The position numbers were made by a program, and so were the translations under genes. The notes under the pieces are model-generated. The model saw only the letters and a program-made list of their open reading frames with translations, did not search any database and had not been told where the DNA came from. A stretch of 64,000 nt of DNA from Pedobacter polaris (GTDB lineage Bacteria; Bacteroidota; Bacteroidia; Sphingobacteriales; Sphingobacteriaceae), in NCBI RefSeq assembly GCF_005116505.1, contig NZ_SWBR01000001.1:930001-994000 (forward strand), written 5' to 3'. The first letter of the stretch is position 1. Each line of letters starts with the position of its first letter. This document shows, piece by piece, positions 25,879-34,315 of the stretch.

Positions 25879-26979
25879 ATGGGATTAATCAAAGACATTT
25901 ACAATAAAGCATTTTACGAAAAATTAGCTGCAAGTTTAGAAAAAGCGTTGCCAAATTTCCACTCTAAAAAGTTTATGAATGCAATTTTATCGGATGCTTT
26001 TTTAATGATGGAATGGAAAGAAAGAGTACAGCATACTACTAAGGTACTTCATAGTTTTATGCCAAATAATTTTGCAGAAAGTGCAAAATTAATAGAACCA
26101 ATTGTAGGTCAATTAAGAGCAGATGGATTTGGAGACCAAGGCTTGGTATTTATGTTTTTACCAGATTACATCGCAACTTACGGATTAGATGATTATACAA
26201 ACTCGGTTGAAGCACTAGAATTTTTAACACAATTTATCAGTGCTGAATTTGCTGTTAGACCATTTTTGATTAAATATGGTGATCAAATGATGGGAGAAAT
26301 GTTAAGAATGTCAACTCATGAAAATCATCATGTACGTAGATTTGCTAGTGAGGGTAGTAGGCCTCGATTACCTTGGGGAGCAGCAATCCCAACACTCAAA
26401 AAAGACCCAACTTTAATACTTCCAATCTTAGAAAACCTGAAGAATGACCCATCAGAATATGTACGGAGGAGTGTTGCCAATAATTTAAATGATATCACAA
26501 AAGATAATCCAGCAGTTGTTATCGAAATTGCTAAAAACTGGAAAGGACTAGGTAAGGAAACTGATGCAATTATTAAACATGCTTGTAGAAGTTTATTAAA
26601 AAGTGGACATCCAGAAATATTAAGTTTTTATGGGTTAGATGCAAATCATTTATCAGTTATTGATTTTAATATTGAAACTCCAAAAATTAATATTGGAGGT
26701 GTGGTTGAGTTTTCTTTCGTTATCAAAAATCAAGATAAAATAGAACGTTACATTAGGCTAGAGTATACACTTTACTACCTCAAAAACAATGGAGGTTTAG
26801 CAGGAAAGGTTTTTAAAATTAGTGAGAGAGCTTATCCTGCAGGAGCAGAAGTTAAAGTAAAACGTAGACAAAGTTTTAAATTAATTACCACTAGAAAATT
26901 TTACCCAGGTCACCATAAATTAGCAATTATGGTAAATGGAATGGAAAAAGCTATCGGAGATTTTGAGTTGTTGGCTTGA
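25879..26979 (+). CDS. DNA alkylation repair protein, AlkC-like HEAT-repeat glycosylase
   Basis: The 366-residue product opens with the AlkC/AlkD superfamily helical repeats: 'KAFYEKLAASLEKALPNFHSKKFMNAIL', then 'HENHHVRRFASEGSRPRLPWG' around 155-175 and 'NDPSEYVRRSVANNLNDITKDNP' around 200-220. Residues about 265-366 form an Ig-like beta-sandwich ('IETPKINIGGVVEFSFVIKN'), which AlkC proteins carry and AlkD proteins do not. AlkC removes N3-methyladenine-type cationic lesions without flipping the base. It is a single gene. The call to AlkC over AlkD rests on the Ig-like tail. Confidence 0.88.
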   Translation: MGLIKDIYNKAFYEKLAASLEKALPNFHSKKFMNAILSDAFLMMEWKERVQHTTKVLHSFMPNNFAESAKLIEPIVGQLRADGFGDQGLVFMFLPDYIATYGLDDYTNSVEALEFLTQFISAEFAVRPFLIKYGDQMMGEMLRMSTHENHHVRRFASEGSRPRLPWGAAIPTLKKDPTLILPILENLKNDPSEYVRRSVANNLNDITKDNPAVVIEIAKNWKGLGKETDAIIKHACRSLLKSGHPEILSFYGLDANHLSVIDFNIETPKINIGGVVEFSFVIKNQDKIERYIRLEYTLYYLKNNGGLAGKVFKISERAYPAGAEVKVKRRQSFKLITTRKFYPGHHKLAIMVNGMEKAIGDFELLA

Positions 26980-27003
26980 CAAACCAATAGTAATGACAAA
27001 TAA

Positions 27004-27504
27004 TTATAATTTTATCCTGTGATAGATTGTTTCTGTAGCTTTTGCTTCTTCACCTTCTGGCGAAATATTGTAGGCCCTAATGATAAACTGATCTGGGTTG
27101 ATAATTTCTAGCTCAGTTCTCCAACTCCAAGGTTCGCCTATACCAATCCAACCATATTGTCCAGTAACTGCAAAGCCATTTCCTGTTTCGTTCCCCTCAC
27201 TATGCATAATTGCTGTTCCCATGTGGAAACTGTCAACCCAACTGCATTGGCATTTCTCGTTTCCTAAATCGTAAGCCCAAATCATACTGCCTTCATAGGG
27301 TTTATCATTTAGGGTACCTGTATATTCATAGTTAATAAATCTGCCGTCCATTATCACGCTTACTTTTCCACGCATGGGTGACTCATCAGCCAATACACCA
27401 GCCTCAAACCAAGTACGTGTACTGCCATCCCAATTGCCCGCTAGGCTTGCCAATCTAAGATGTGGGCCACTTTCTTTGCTAATTTCGAATTTACTTTTGC
27501 TCAT
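27004..27504 (-). CDS. DUF1579 family protein
   Basis: The 166-residue cytosolic protein has the DUF1579 pattern: 'LRLASLAGNWDGSTRTW', 'GKVSVIMDGRFINYEYTGTLNDKPYEGSMIWAYD' and 'WVDSFHMGT', a calycin-like beta fold of unknown biochemical role. There is no signal peptide. The first ATG is at 27504; a TTG three bases further out would add one residue. It converges with the AlkC-like gene and is divergent from a lipoprotein gene starting at 27555. A secreted relative lies at 48385. Confidence 0.85.
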   Translation of the reverse strand: MSKSKFEISKESGPHLRLASLAGNWDGSTRTWFEAGVLADESPMRGKVSVIMDGRFINYEYTGTLNDKPYEGSMIWAYDLGNEKCQCSWVDSFHMGTAIMHSEGNETGNGFAVTGQYGWIGIGEPWSWRTELEIINPDQFIIRAYNISPEGEEAKATETIYHRIKL

Positions 27505-27554
27505 CAATACTAAAATACATATTTTATTTAATTTTACAATTTACACATCGATAT

Positions 27555-28160
27555 ATGAAATCAAATCTTTTATATCTCCTCATTTTTGCAAGTGTTTTAT
27601 TGGCTTGCAATTCTTCAACTCCTAAAACAGATGAACCAAAGTTTGAAACTTATACCAGTAAGGAAATTGGATGGACAATTGAAATTCCGAAAGGTTATAA
27701 ACCGTTGAGCCAAAATAGGATAGAAGCCAATGAAAAAAAGGGAAAAGAAGCTTTAGGAAAAGTTGCAGAGGGTGAGGTGAGCAACACTAATTTAATCCAC
27801 CTTGTTAACTTCCAGAAAAATCAGTTTAATTCACTTTCTGCAACAGCAGAGCCTTATGATTTAAGTAGAGATGGCGAATATATAGCCAATAACCAATTGG
27901 TTAAAAAGTTGATTTTTGATACCTATACCAATCAAAAAATTAAGGTAGATACTTTATCAGGAACAGCAATCATTGCCGGTAATACTTTCTATACATTTAA
28001 CATTAAGCTTTATGGTCCAAGCGGCGAAGTTTTGATGAACCAAATAATGTATAACCAATTAATTAAAGGATATGATTTTGGTGTAAATATCAATTATAAT
28101 AATGAAACTGATAAGGATATTTTAATCAATGCTTTTAAGAATTCTAAGTTTAGCAAATAG
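27555..28160 (+). CDS. Lipoprotein of unknown function
   Basis: The 201-residue product has a clear lipoprotein signal (VLLAC, Cys18), a short Ser/Thr/Pro linker and a single alpha-beta domain. Its 'KEIGWTIEIPKGYKPLSQNRIEANEKKGKEAL' opening resembles PsbP/MOG1-like domains that begin with a peptide fitting '(G)ftielPkgw'. No catalytic residues are evident. The gene shares a 50-base divergent region with the DUF1579 gene and is followed by an R1 repeat arm. Confidence 0.8.
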   Translation: MKSNLLYLLIFASVLLACNSSTPKTDEPKFETYTSKEIGWTIEIPKGYKPLSQNRIEANEKKGKEALGKVAEGEVSNTNLIHLVNFQKNQFNSLSATAEPYDLSRDGEYIANNQLVKKLIFDTYTNQKIKVDTLSGTAIIAGNTFYTFNIKLYGPSGEVLMNQIMYNQLIKGYDFGVNINYNNETDKDILINAFKNSKFSK

Positions 28161-28180
28161 ATAATTTCCTGCCAAATGCT

Positions 28181-28207
28181 GTCATCCTGAGCTTGTCGAA
28201 GGATTTA
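28181..28207. repeat. Single R1 repeat arm
   Basis: GTCATCCTGAGC followed by GTCGAAGGATTTA lies 20 bases after the lipoprotein stop. It matches the left arm of the 21020 palindrome with a few substitutions. No right arm is visible. Confidence 0.7.
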
Positions 28208-28265
28208 AAAAATGCACAGACTAACATAAATGTAATCTAACGCATTTAATTTTTATCTTCGCTTT

Positions 28266-28832
28266 ATGTCATCACATCACATTGTAAGAGAAAAACAAGA
28301 GCCAGCTTTATACATTCATAAACTCGGTAATTTCGACGAAGAATATTTAGGCCAGCTATTGGAATGGAGCCCAACTTTAGTTGTAGCTGCAAACGAATAT
28401 GAGAAAGCAATTTCTTTAGGGTTAAAGGTTGATGTGGCTTTTGGTAACGATGATAGTATCGCTATACAAGAAAACACAAAGTGGATTTATAGCCAGACAG
28501 ATAGTTTACCAACGGTAGTTAAGTACCTAATTGCTGAAAAATATCCAGCCGTAAATATCATTAGTAAAGAAAATAAATTTGATGATTTAGTGGGCTTTTT
28601 GCCTGAAATTAATATTGTTTTATTTACAGAAACAGAAAAAAGCTACGCTATAAAAGATGATTTTAGTGTGTGGAAACCAGCAGGTTCGATTTTTCGCATC
28701 GACATTGTCTCTTACTTTGAAACAAACAATTTAAAGCAAGAAGAAAGTGGAGATTTTGTGGTTTTGAAGGATGGCTTTGTGAGCTTTAACTTCACAACTG
28801 ACTATCTATTTTTGAGTGAACCATTGCATTGA
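28266..28832 (+). CDS. Thiamine pyrophosphokinase-like protein (divergent)
   Basis: The 188-residue product is soluble. The stretch 'TLVVAANEYEKAISLGLKVDVAFGNDDSI' (about 36-65) resembles the thiamine pyrophosphokinase segment in which a GAN motif is followed by 'GDFDS'. A C-terminal beta half ('WKPAGSIFRIDIVSYF', 'GFVSFNFTTDYLFLSEPL') fits the thiamine-binding sandwich. Key Asp residues are only partly kept, so catalysis is not assured. TATCTTCG at 28253 is a probable -7 box just before the start. It could instead be an inactive homologue. Confidence 0.55.
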   Translation: MSSHHIVREKQEPALYIHKLGNFDEEYLGQLLEWSPTLVVAANEYEKAISLGLKVDVAFGNDDSIAIQENTKWIYSQTDSLPTVVKYLIAEKYPAVNIISKENKFDDLVGFLPEINIVLFTETEKSYAIKDDFSVWKPAGSIFRIDIVSYFETNNLKQEESGDFVVLKDGFVSFNFTTDYLFLSEPLH

Positions 28833-28910
28833 TATATCTTAGTATGAAAGTAATTCATGCCCAATTCGATTGGGTATCGTAATACGGCAAAAGATATTTA
28901 GTTTTGTGTA

Positions 28911-28945
28911 TTGCTTTAAGATTCCCATTTTCATGGGAATAACGA
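28911..28945. repeat. R2 repeat, right end only
   Basis: An 8-base hairpin ATTCCCAT/ATGGGAAT (28921-28940) preceded by TTGCTTTAAG matches the right end of the longer copy at 29489. A second small hairpin, CCCAAT/ATTGGG, lies at 28860-28874. Both are in the gap before the GNAT gene. Confidence 0.7.
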
Positions 28946-28964
28946 ACGACTATAAATTACTAAA

Positions 28965-29462
28965 ATGATACTTTTAAGAAAAGGCAAAGAAGAAGATATG
29001 CAAATTGTAAGCGATTTAGCTGAGCGTATTTGGCCAGCTACTTATGGCGAATACATTAGTGAAGAACAAATCAGATATATGCTCAATTTAATGTATAACC
29101 AAGGCGAATTGTTGTCGCAATTAGAAAAGGGTTATGCATTCTTGATTGCATCTGAAGAGAATAAAGATGCAGGTTTTGCTTGCTATTCTATTATTGATGC
29201 TGTAAATGATATTTATAAACTGCATAAAATTTATGTGTTACCTGAAATGCATGGGAAAGGTGTGGGGAAAATATTAATGAATGAAGTAGTTAATTTAGCC
29301 AAGCGCAACGGTGGAAAATCATTAGAGCTAAACGTAAACAAGAATAATAAAGCCAAAGATTTTTACCTTAAAGCGGGCTTTAAAATAAAAGAATCCGTTA
29401 CCTTAAATATTGGCAACGGATTCGTTATGGATGATTATGTAATGGAACTGGAACTTAGTTAG
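28965..29462 (+). CDS. GNAT-family N-acetyltransferase
   Basis: The 165-residue product has the GNAT fold with the acetyl-CoA loop 'YVLPEMHGKGVGKILMNEV' (about 88-106) followed by 'LELNVNKNNKAKDFYLKAGFKI', the usual strand-helix motif B. The N-terminal 'LRKGKEEDMQIVSDLAERIWPATY' matches the family opening. The substrate cannot be told; these are often amino-acid, amine or protein N-terminal acetyltransferases. It is flanked by R2 repeats on both sides. Confidence 0.92.
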   Translation: MILLRKGKEEDMQIVSDLAERIWPATYGEYISEEQIRYMLNLMYNQGELLSQLEKGYAFLIASEENKDAGFACYSIIDAVNDIYKLHKIYVLPEMHGKGVGKILMNEVVNLAKRNGGKSLELNVNKNNKAKDFYLKAGFKIKESVTLNIGNGFVMDDYVMELELS

Positions 29463-29488
29463 TAGTTCTCAGTGTCTTCTAACCGCTT

Positions 29489-29570
29489 CGTCATGCTCAG
29501 CTTGACTTAGCATCTTAATGCGATGCTAAGTTTCTATTGCTTAAGATTCCCATTTGCATGGGAATGACAA
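29489..29570. repeat. R2 palindromic repeat, full copy
   Basis: It begins CGTCATGCTCAGCTTGACT, followed by GCATCTTAATGCGAT, with GATGCTAAG pairing inward to CTTAGCATC. It ends in the hairpin ATTCCCAT/ATGGGAAT (29546-29565) and GAC. The same layout recurs at 61525-61634. It lies between the GNAT and tricorn-like genes, which converge. Confidence 0.8.
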
Positions 29571-29634
29571 GCACAGGTGCTGGTCCGAGCTTTAGCTTAT
29601 ACAAGGTACTGCCAATTGCCAACAGCCAACTGAA

Positions 29635-32600
29635 TTAATGTCCTCTAATCGGATCTTTAGGTCTCACAACATTCGGATATTTAAAAGTTTTCATTTCCTC
29701 TTGAAGTAATTTTACAGTTCTTTCTAACTGAGGATCTTTACCTTCTAGTAAGTCTTTTGGTGTTTGTTCCACAAAAATATCTGGTGCAACACCTTCATTT
29801 TCAATGATCCATTTTCCATTAGTATCATAAATACCAAAGTTTGGAGAAGTGATACTTCCACCATCTAATAATTTAGGATAACCACTAATACCAACCAAAA
29901 TTCCCATTGTGGTGCGGCCAACCAATTTTCCTAAACCTTTATTTTTGAACATATATGGCATCATGTCACCACCTGAACCAGCGTTTTCATTAATCAACAT
30001 TGCTTTAGGGCCGAAAATTCCATTACCAGGAGTAGTGAAACTTTTACCATCTCTAATTGCCCAATAGCTCACTAAATCACGGCTCAATAGATCAATTACA
30101 TAATCTGCTACAGAACCACCGCCATTGTTACGTTCATCCATTAACAACGCTTTTTTATCCATTTGAGAGAAGTAATATCTGTTGAAATAAGTAAAACCAT
30201 CCTGACCAGTATTTGGCATATAAACGTAGGCTATTTGGCCATTACTCATTTGATCTACTTTTTTACGGTTTCTTTCTACCCATTCCATTTTTCTCAATTC
30301 CATTTCAGAACCAATAGAGATAGGAAGAACAACTACTTCTCTTGCACCAACTAGGCTTGGTTTCGTATTAACTTTAATGGCAACTTGTTTACCAACTGTA
30401 TAGTCAAACAAGCTATAAATTGAAGTTTTTGACGTTACAGGAATTCCATTTACAGCAACAATATAATCGCCTTCGTTAATATTTAAACCTGGTTCTGCTA
30501 AAGGTGCTTTAAAGCTTGGGTTCCAATCTAAACGATTTAAAATCTTTTTGATTTTGTAATAGCCATTTTCAATTTCATAATCAGCACCAAGCATTCCAAC
30601 AGCAATAGCAGTTGCAGTAGGCTCATCGCCAGGATTGATGTAATTGTGTCCAACTACCATTTCCCCCATCATTTCATTAAACAAATAAGTTAAATCAGAA
30701 CGATGGTTAACGTAAGGCAAGAATTTCTCATATTTCGCTTTCACAGCTGGCCAATCTGCACCATGCATGTTTTCTACATAAAAATATTCTTTCTCCATTT
30801 CCCAAACTTCATTAAACATTTGTTTCCACTCTGCTGCAGGATCTACTAATACCTTAATTCCATCTAGTTTAACTTTTCCTGTTTCTGGAGTTGCTGGTTT
30901 CTGGGCTGCAGGAACAATGTAATAGCTACCTTTAGACGTATAAATCATACTTTTACCATCGGCACTAATCCCAAAACCACCAATTCCAGTTACTAAAGAT
31001 TTTGTTTCCATCTTGTTTAAGTCGAGTGAACTCATCTCTCCATTTTTAAGATATAGCAATTGCCCCTCAACAGCACCATCAAGAACGGCCAAACCATTTA
31101 ATAGTGGCAAAGCAATTATTCTATTGCTCAAATCATCTAAATCAATAACAATAGCTTTGTTTTCAGGAGCTTTAGGCTTTGCATCCGCCTCTTTTTTGTC
31201 AGCAGGTTTTTTATCGTCTTTTTTAGGCTCTTCCTTTTTAGGAGTTGCAGGCTCTTCAGCTTTTACAGTTTCTTCATCACTTTCTGTTTTGTATAATGAA
31301 GGTGTTTTTTTAGCAAGAATTAAAGCATAAGCATTAAAACTAACTGGACGTTGATATGCAGACATGTGCAAACCACTACCGGCTAAACCAATGTCTGTAC
31401 TAGCCATAAAAAACAAATATTTTCCATCTTTACTAAATGATGGATTGGCAGTATTGCTCATTCCATCAGTAACTTGAGCATGGGTTGCTTTTTCTAAATT
31501 GTAAATATAAATCGCACTTACACCACTTTGTAAAGTTGCAACGTAAGAAATCCATTTAGAATCTAACGACCAAGATGGTTGCAGTTGATTGTATGTTCTA
31601 TTGGTATGCGAACCTAGGTTGTCTTGTTTTACCAAGATTGGTTTTTTAGTATTGATATCAATATAGTACAAGTTCAAGTGAGCATCACTATAGAATAATT
31701 TCTTGCTATCTGGCGACCAAGTAGGTGAGAAATAAAAGTGGGTGCTTCCCAAATCAATATATTCCGGTTCACCTTTGGTTACTTGATTTTGCAAGACCAA
31801 TTGATATTTTCCATTCTTATCAGATAAATAAGAAATGTATTTTCCATCTGGTGACCAAGCTGGATATTTCTCATAGCTACCAGGAGAATTAGAGATATTT
31901 CTAGCATCGCCTTTTTCTTTAGGCACTGTAAAAATTTCACCACGACTTTCGAATAAAGCTCTTACGCCTTTTGGAGAAATATCAAAGTTGCGAACATCAT
32001 TAGCTAAATCTTTGTAGTTAACACGTTTATATGGAGCATCTGCCTGAATACTAATGCTAACTGTGTTTTCTTTGTTAATAGCAGGATCAAAAATGTGAAT
32101 TTTACCCCCTTGCTCGAAAGCTAATTTTCCGTTACCAGCCAATAAAGATTTAATGTCGAAGTCTTTAAAGGAAGTTAACTTATCCACCTTTTTTGATTTT
32201 ACATCATAACTGTAAAGGTTTAGTGTTAAATCTTTATCTGATAGGAAATAAACTTTATTGCCAATCCATTGCGGTTTTACATTGTTTGAATTACTTCCAG
32301 GAATGATTTCGATTTCTTTAGTATTGGTATCAAAAATCCAAACATTTGGCATGCCTCCGCCTCTGTAACGTTTAAAAGCTACATTTGAACGGTCTGATGG
32401 ATCTGTGTTTTTTGTATAGGCCCAATAACGCTGATCTGCAGAAGGAGAACCTTGTACAGCTTCTGGCATTGGTAATGGTTTCTCATCAGTTCCGTCAACC
32501 TTAATGCGATGCATTCTTGATGTTAATGCATAATTGTATTCTCGAGTAGAAGTAAAATACAATTCATCATTGCTTAACCAACCTTTTACCAAATCTCCAT

Positions 32601-32937
32601 TCGGGTGATAAGTTACCCTTTTAGGTGCACCACCTTCTACAGGAATTATATAGATATCATTGTTTCCATCATAATTTCCTGTAAATGCGATAAATTTCCC
32701 ATTGGGAGAAAATACCGGTGCTTGTTCTACTGCTGGATTTACCGTTAACCTTCTTGGGTTGCTTCCATTTAGATCTGAGATCCAAATATCTCCACCATAA
32801 ACAAAAGCTAAATTATTACTGCTTATAGCTGGACTACGGAGTAGTAAAGTTTCATTGTTTTGAGCGTTGGCTACATTTGTGAAGCAAACTGATAGGCCTG
32901 CTAATAAAAAAAGCCGATTTAATTTATTGATCTTCAT
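29635..32937 (-). CDS. Tricorn-like S41 family peptidase
   Basis: The 1100-residue secreted protein has a signal peptide ending 'NVANAQ'. Beta-propeller repeats with 'SPDGKYI'/'SPNGKFI' motifs run to about residue 545, then a Lys/Glu/Pro-rich linker (about 560-600), a second beta region, a helical C1 domain near 700, a PDZ domain near 820-900 ('GDYIVAVNGIPV') and the S41 fold. The nucleophile is likely Ser988 in 'NENAGSGGDMMP'. The other tetrad His lies in 'MVVGHNY', where archaeal tricorn has Ser-His. It probably degrades peptides in the periplasm. The M28 peptidase gene ends upstream, 26 bases away. Confidence 0.93.
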   Translation of the reverse strand: MKINKLNRLFLLAGLSVCFTNVANAQNNETLLLRSPAISSNNLAFVYGGDIWISDLNGSNPRRLTVNPAVEQAPVFSPNGKFIAFTGNYDGNNDIYIIPVEGGAPKRVTYHPNGDLVKGWLSNDELYFTSTREYNYALTSRMHRIKVDGTDEKPLPMPEAVQGSPSADQRYWAYTKNTDPSDRSNVAFKRYRGGGMPNVWIFDTNTKEIEIIPGSNSNNVKPQWIGNKVYFLSDKDLTLNLYSYDVKSKKVDKLTSFKDFDIKSLLAGNGKLAFEQGGKIHIFDPAINKENTVSISIQADAPYKRVNYKDLANDVRNFDISPKGVRALFESRGEIFTVPKEKGDARNISNSPGSYEKYPAWSPDGKYISYLSDKNGKYQLVLQNQVTKGEPEYIDLGSTHFYFSPTWSPDSKKLFYSDAHLNLYYIDINTKKPILVKQDNLGSHTNRTYNQLQPSWSLDSKWISYVATLQSGVSAIYIYNLEKATHAQVTDGMSNTANPSFSKDGKYLFFMASTDIGLAGSGLHMSAYQRPVSFNAYALILAKKTPSLYKTESDEETVKAEEPATPKKEEPKKDDKKPADKKEADAKPKAPENKAIVIDLDDLSNRIIALPLLNGLAVLDGAVEGQLLYLKNGEMSSLDLNKMETKSLVTGIGGFGISADGKSMIYTSKGSYYIVPAAQKPATPETGKVKLDGIKVLVDPAAEWKQMFNEVWEMEKEYFYVENMHGADWPAVKAKYEKFLPYVNHRSDLTYLFNEMMGEMVVGHNYINPGDEPTATAIAVGMLGADYEIENGYYKIKKILNRLDWNPSFKAPLAEPGLNINEGDYIVAVNGIPVTSKTSIYSLFDYTVGKQVAIKVNTKPSLVGAREVVVLPISIGSEMELRKMEWVERNRKKVDQMSNGQIAYVYMPNTGQDGFTYFNRYYFSQMDKKALLMDERNNGGGSVADYVIDLLSRDLVSYWAIRDGKSFTTPGNGIFGPKAMLINENAGSGGDMMPYMFKNKGLGKLVGRTTMGILVGISGYPKLLDGGSITSPNFGIYDTNGKWIIENEGVAPDIFVEQTPKDLLEGKDPQLERTVKLLQEEMKTFKYPNVVRPKDPIRGH

Positions 32938-32962
32938 TTTTTAAGTTTTTTGGTTTTTGATA

Positions 32963-34276
32963 TTATTGAGCTCCAGTTAATTTAGGAATGCGACTTGGTG
33001 TATCTACTCCTTTAACTATACTTACCGCACTTTTAGCAATCGCTTTTATGGTAGATAAAATGTTCTCTACATCTAAAGTTTTGTATTCGTCAGTAACCTG
33101 ATGATAGTGTGGATCTATATCAATCTGATCTGTACTAATGGTATGTGCCGGAACTCCTAAAGCAGCTAATGTTGCATTATCGCTTCTGTAAAATAAACTT
33201 TGTGCAGTATATGGGTCTGGATGAAAAGTAAACTCAGTTCCTTCTAAGTTTTTTTGCAATATTTTTCCAAGATCTGATTTATCGTAACCAGTGATAAATG
33301 CTGTGTTTTTGCCAAACTTGCTATCTTTTCCGATCATTTCTATATTAAACATGGCAACTACTTCATCCGGATTTAGTTGCTGAGAGAAATAACGAGAACC
33401 AAACATTCCCATTTCTTCACCTGTAAAAGCTACAAAGATTAAGGTACGTTCGTTATTGTTTAGTTTTTTATAATATTTAGCCAAAGCAATCATTGCTGAT
33501 GTTCCAGAAGCATCATCATCTGCACCATTCATAATGCTATCGCCATCTTTTGAAGCAACAATTCCATTGTGATCATAATGGCCAGAGAAAACTACCAATT
33601 CTTTTGCTTTCGATTTACCCGGAATAATACCTGCTACATTGAATAAAGGCATTTTTACGACATCGTTTTTCAGTTCTACCTTGAATTCTTTAGCAATAGT
33701 ATCTTTATCTAAAATAAAAACTAAAGCACTTTGTTTTGTTACAGTTAGGTCTTTTTCATCAACTGTTCTTCCTCCTTGGCTTTTTAAGCGTTTGAAAATA
33801 TCTATGAACTTCACATCAACCAGCACCACTTGTTTTTTGCCACTTCTGCTAATTGTTCTGTATTGGCTCATGAAATCTTTTTCAGGGTCTAATTTAATCC
33901 AACCGTCACTGTTGGTTTGATCAAAACTTAACTCCTTCGCATTATTGCCTATTATAGCAATGTTGTCATTAGCAATTGCTTGCCCATCAATTGTTACTGA
34001 TGTTACAGTAGGCTTAAGCTGATATTTATAAAAAGTTTGACGATAACCTGTGGCACCTTCCAATGGTTTTAAACCAATTTGTTTAAACTCATTTTCAATA
34101 AAAGTAGCAGCCTTATCAATACCTGGCGTAAAAGTCCTTCTGCCTTGCATTTCATCGCTACTTAAACTTTTAATCAAGTGGTCTACATAATCTTTTGTGA
34201 TAATTTTATTGATGTCTTGTGCATTTGCAACGCTTGCTACTAAAAGTACAAGTAGGGTGTAAATTGTTTTTTTCAT
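32963..34276 (-). CDS. M28 family zinc aminopeptidase
   Basis: The 437-residue product has a signal peptide ending 'SVANAQ'. The M28 metal ligands appear in order: His/Asp in 'FSGHYDHNG', Asp in 'NGADDDASGTSAMI', the catalytic Glu-Glu in 'FTGEEMGMFGS', an acidic ligand in 'NIEMIGKDS' and His in 'QIDIDPHYHQVTDEY'. Such enzymes remove N-terminal amino acids with a co-catalytic zinc pair. It lies between tricorn-like and M61 genes on the same strand, so the three likely form a periplasmic peptide-degradation unit. Confidence 0.93.
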   Translation of the reverse strand: MKKTIYTLLVLLVASVANAQDINKIITKDYVDHLIKSLSSDEMQGRRTFTPGIDKAATFIENEFKQIGLKPLEGATGYRQTFYKYQLKPTVTSVTIDGQAIANDNIAIIGNNAKELSFDQTNSDGWIKLDPEKDFMSQYRTISRSGKKQVVLVDVKFIDIFKRLKSQGGRTVDEKDLTVTKQSALVFILDKDTIAKEFKVELKNDVVKMPLFNVAGIIPGKSKAKELVVFSGHYDHNGIVASKDGDSIMNGADDDASGTSAMIALAKYYKKLNNNERTLIFVAFTGEEMGMFGSRYFSQQLNPDEVVAMFNIEMIGKDSKFGKNTAFITGYDKSDLGKILQKNLEGTEFTFHPDPYTAQSLFYRSDNATLAALGVPAHTISTDQIDIDPHYHQVTDEYKTLDVENILSTIKAIAKSAVSIVKGVDTPSRIPKLTGAQ

Positions 34277-34315
34277 TTTTATATTGTTTAGTATGCCCCT
34301 TTAGGGAATGGGTTT

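Noticed and set aside
31013..31330. A 105-codon plus-strand ORF
   Set aside because: It is antisense to the Lys/Glu/Pro linker of the tricorn-like gene, and its Ser/Leu/Phe-rich sequence is the expected shadow of that linker.
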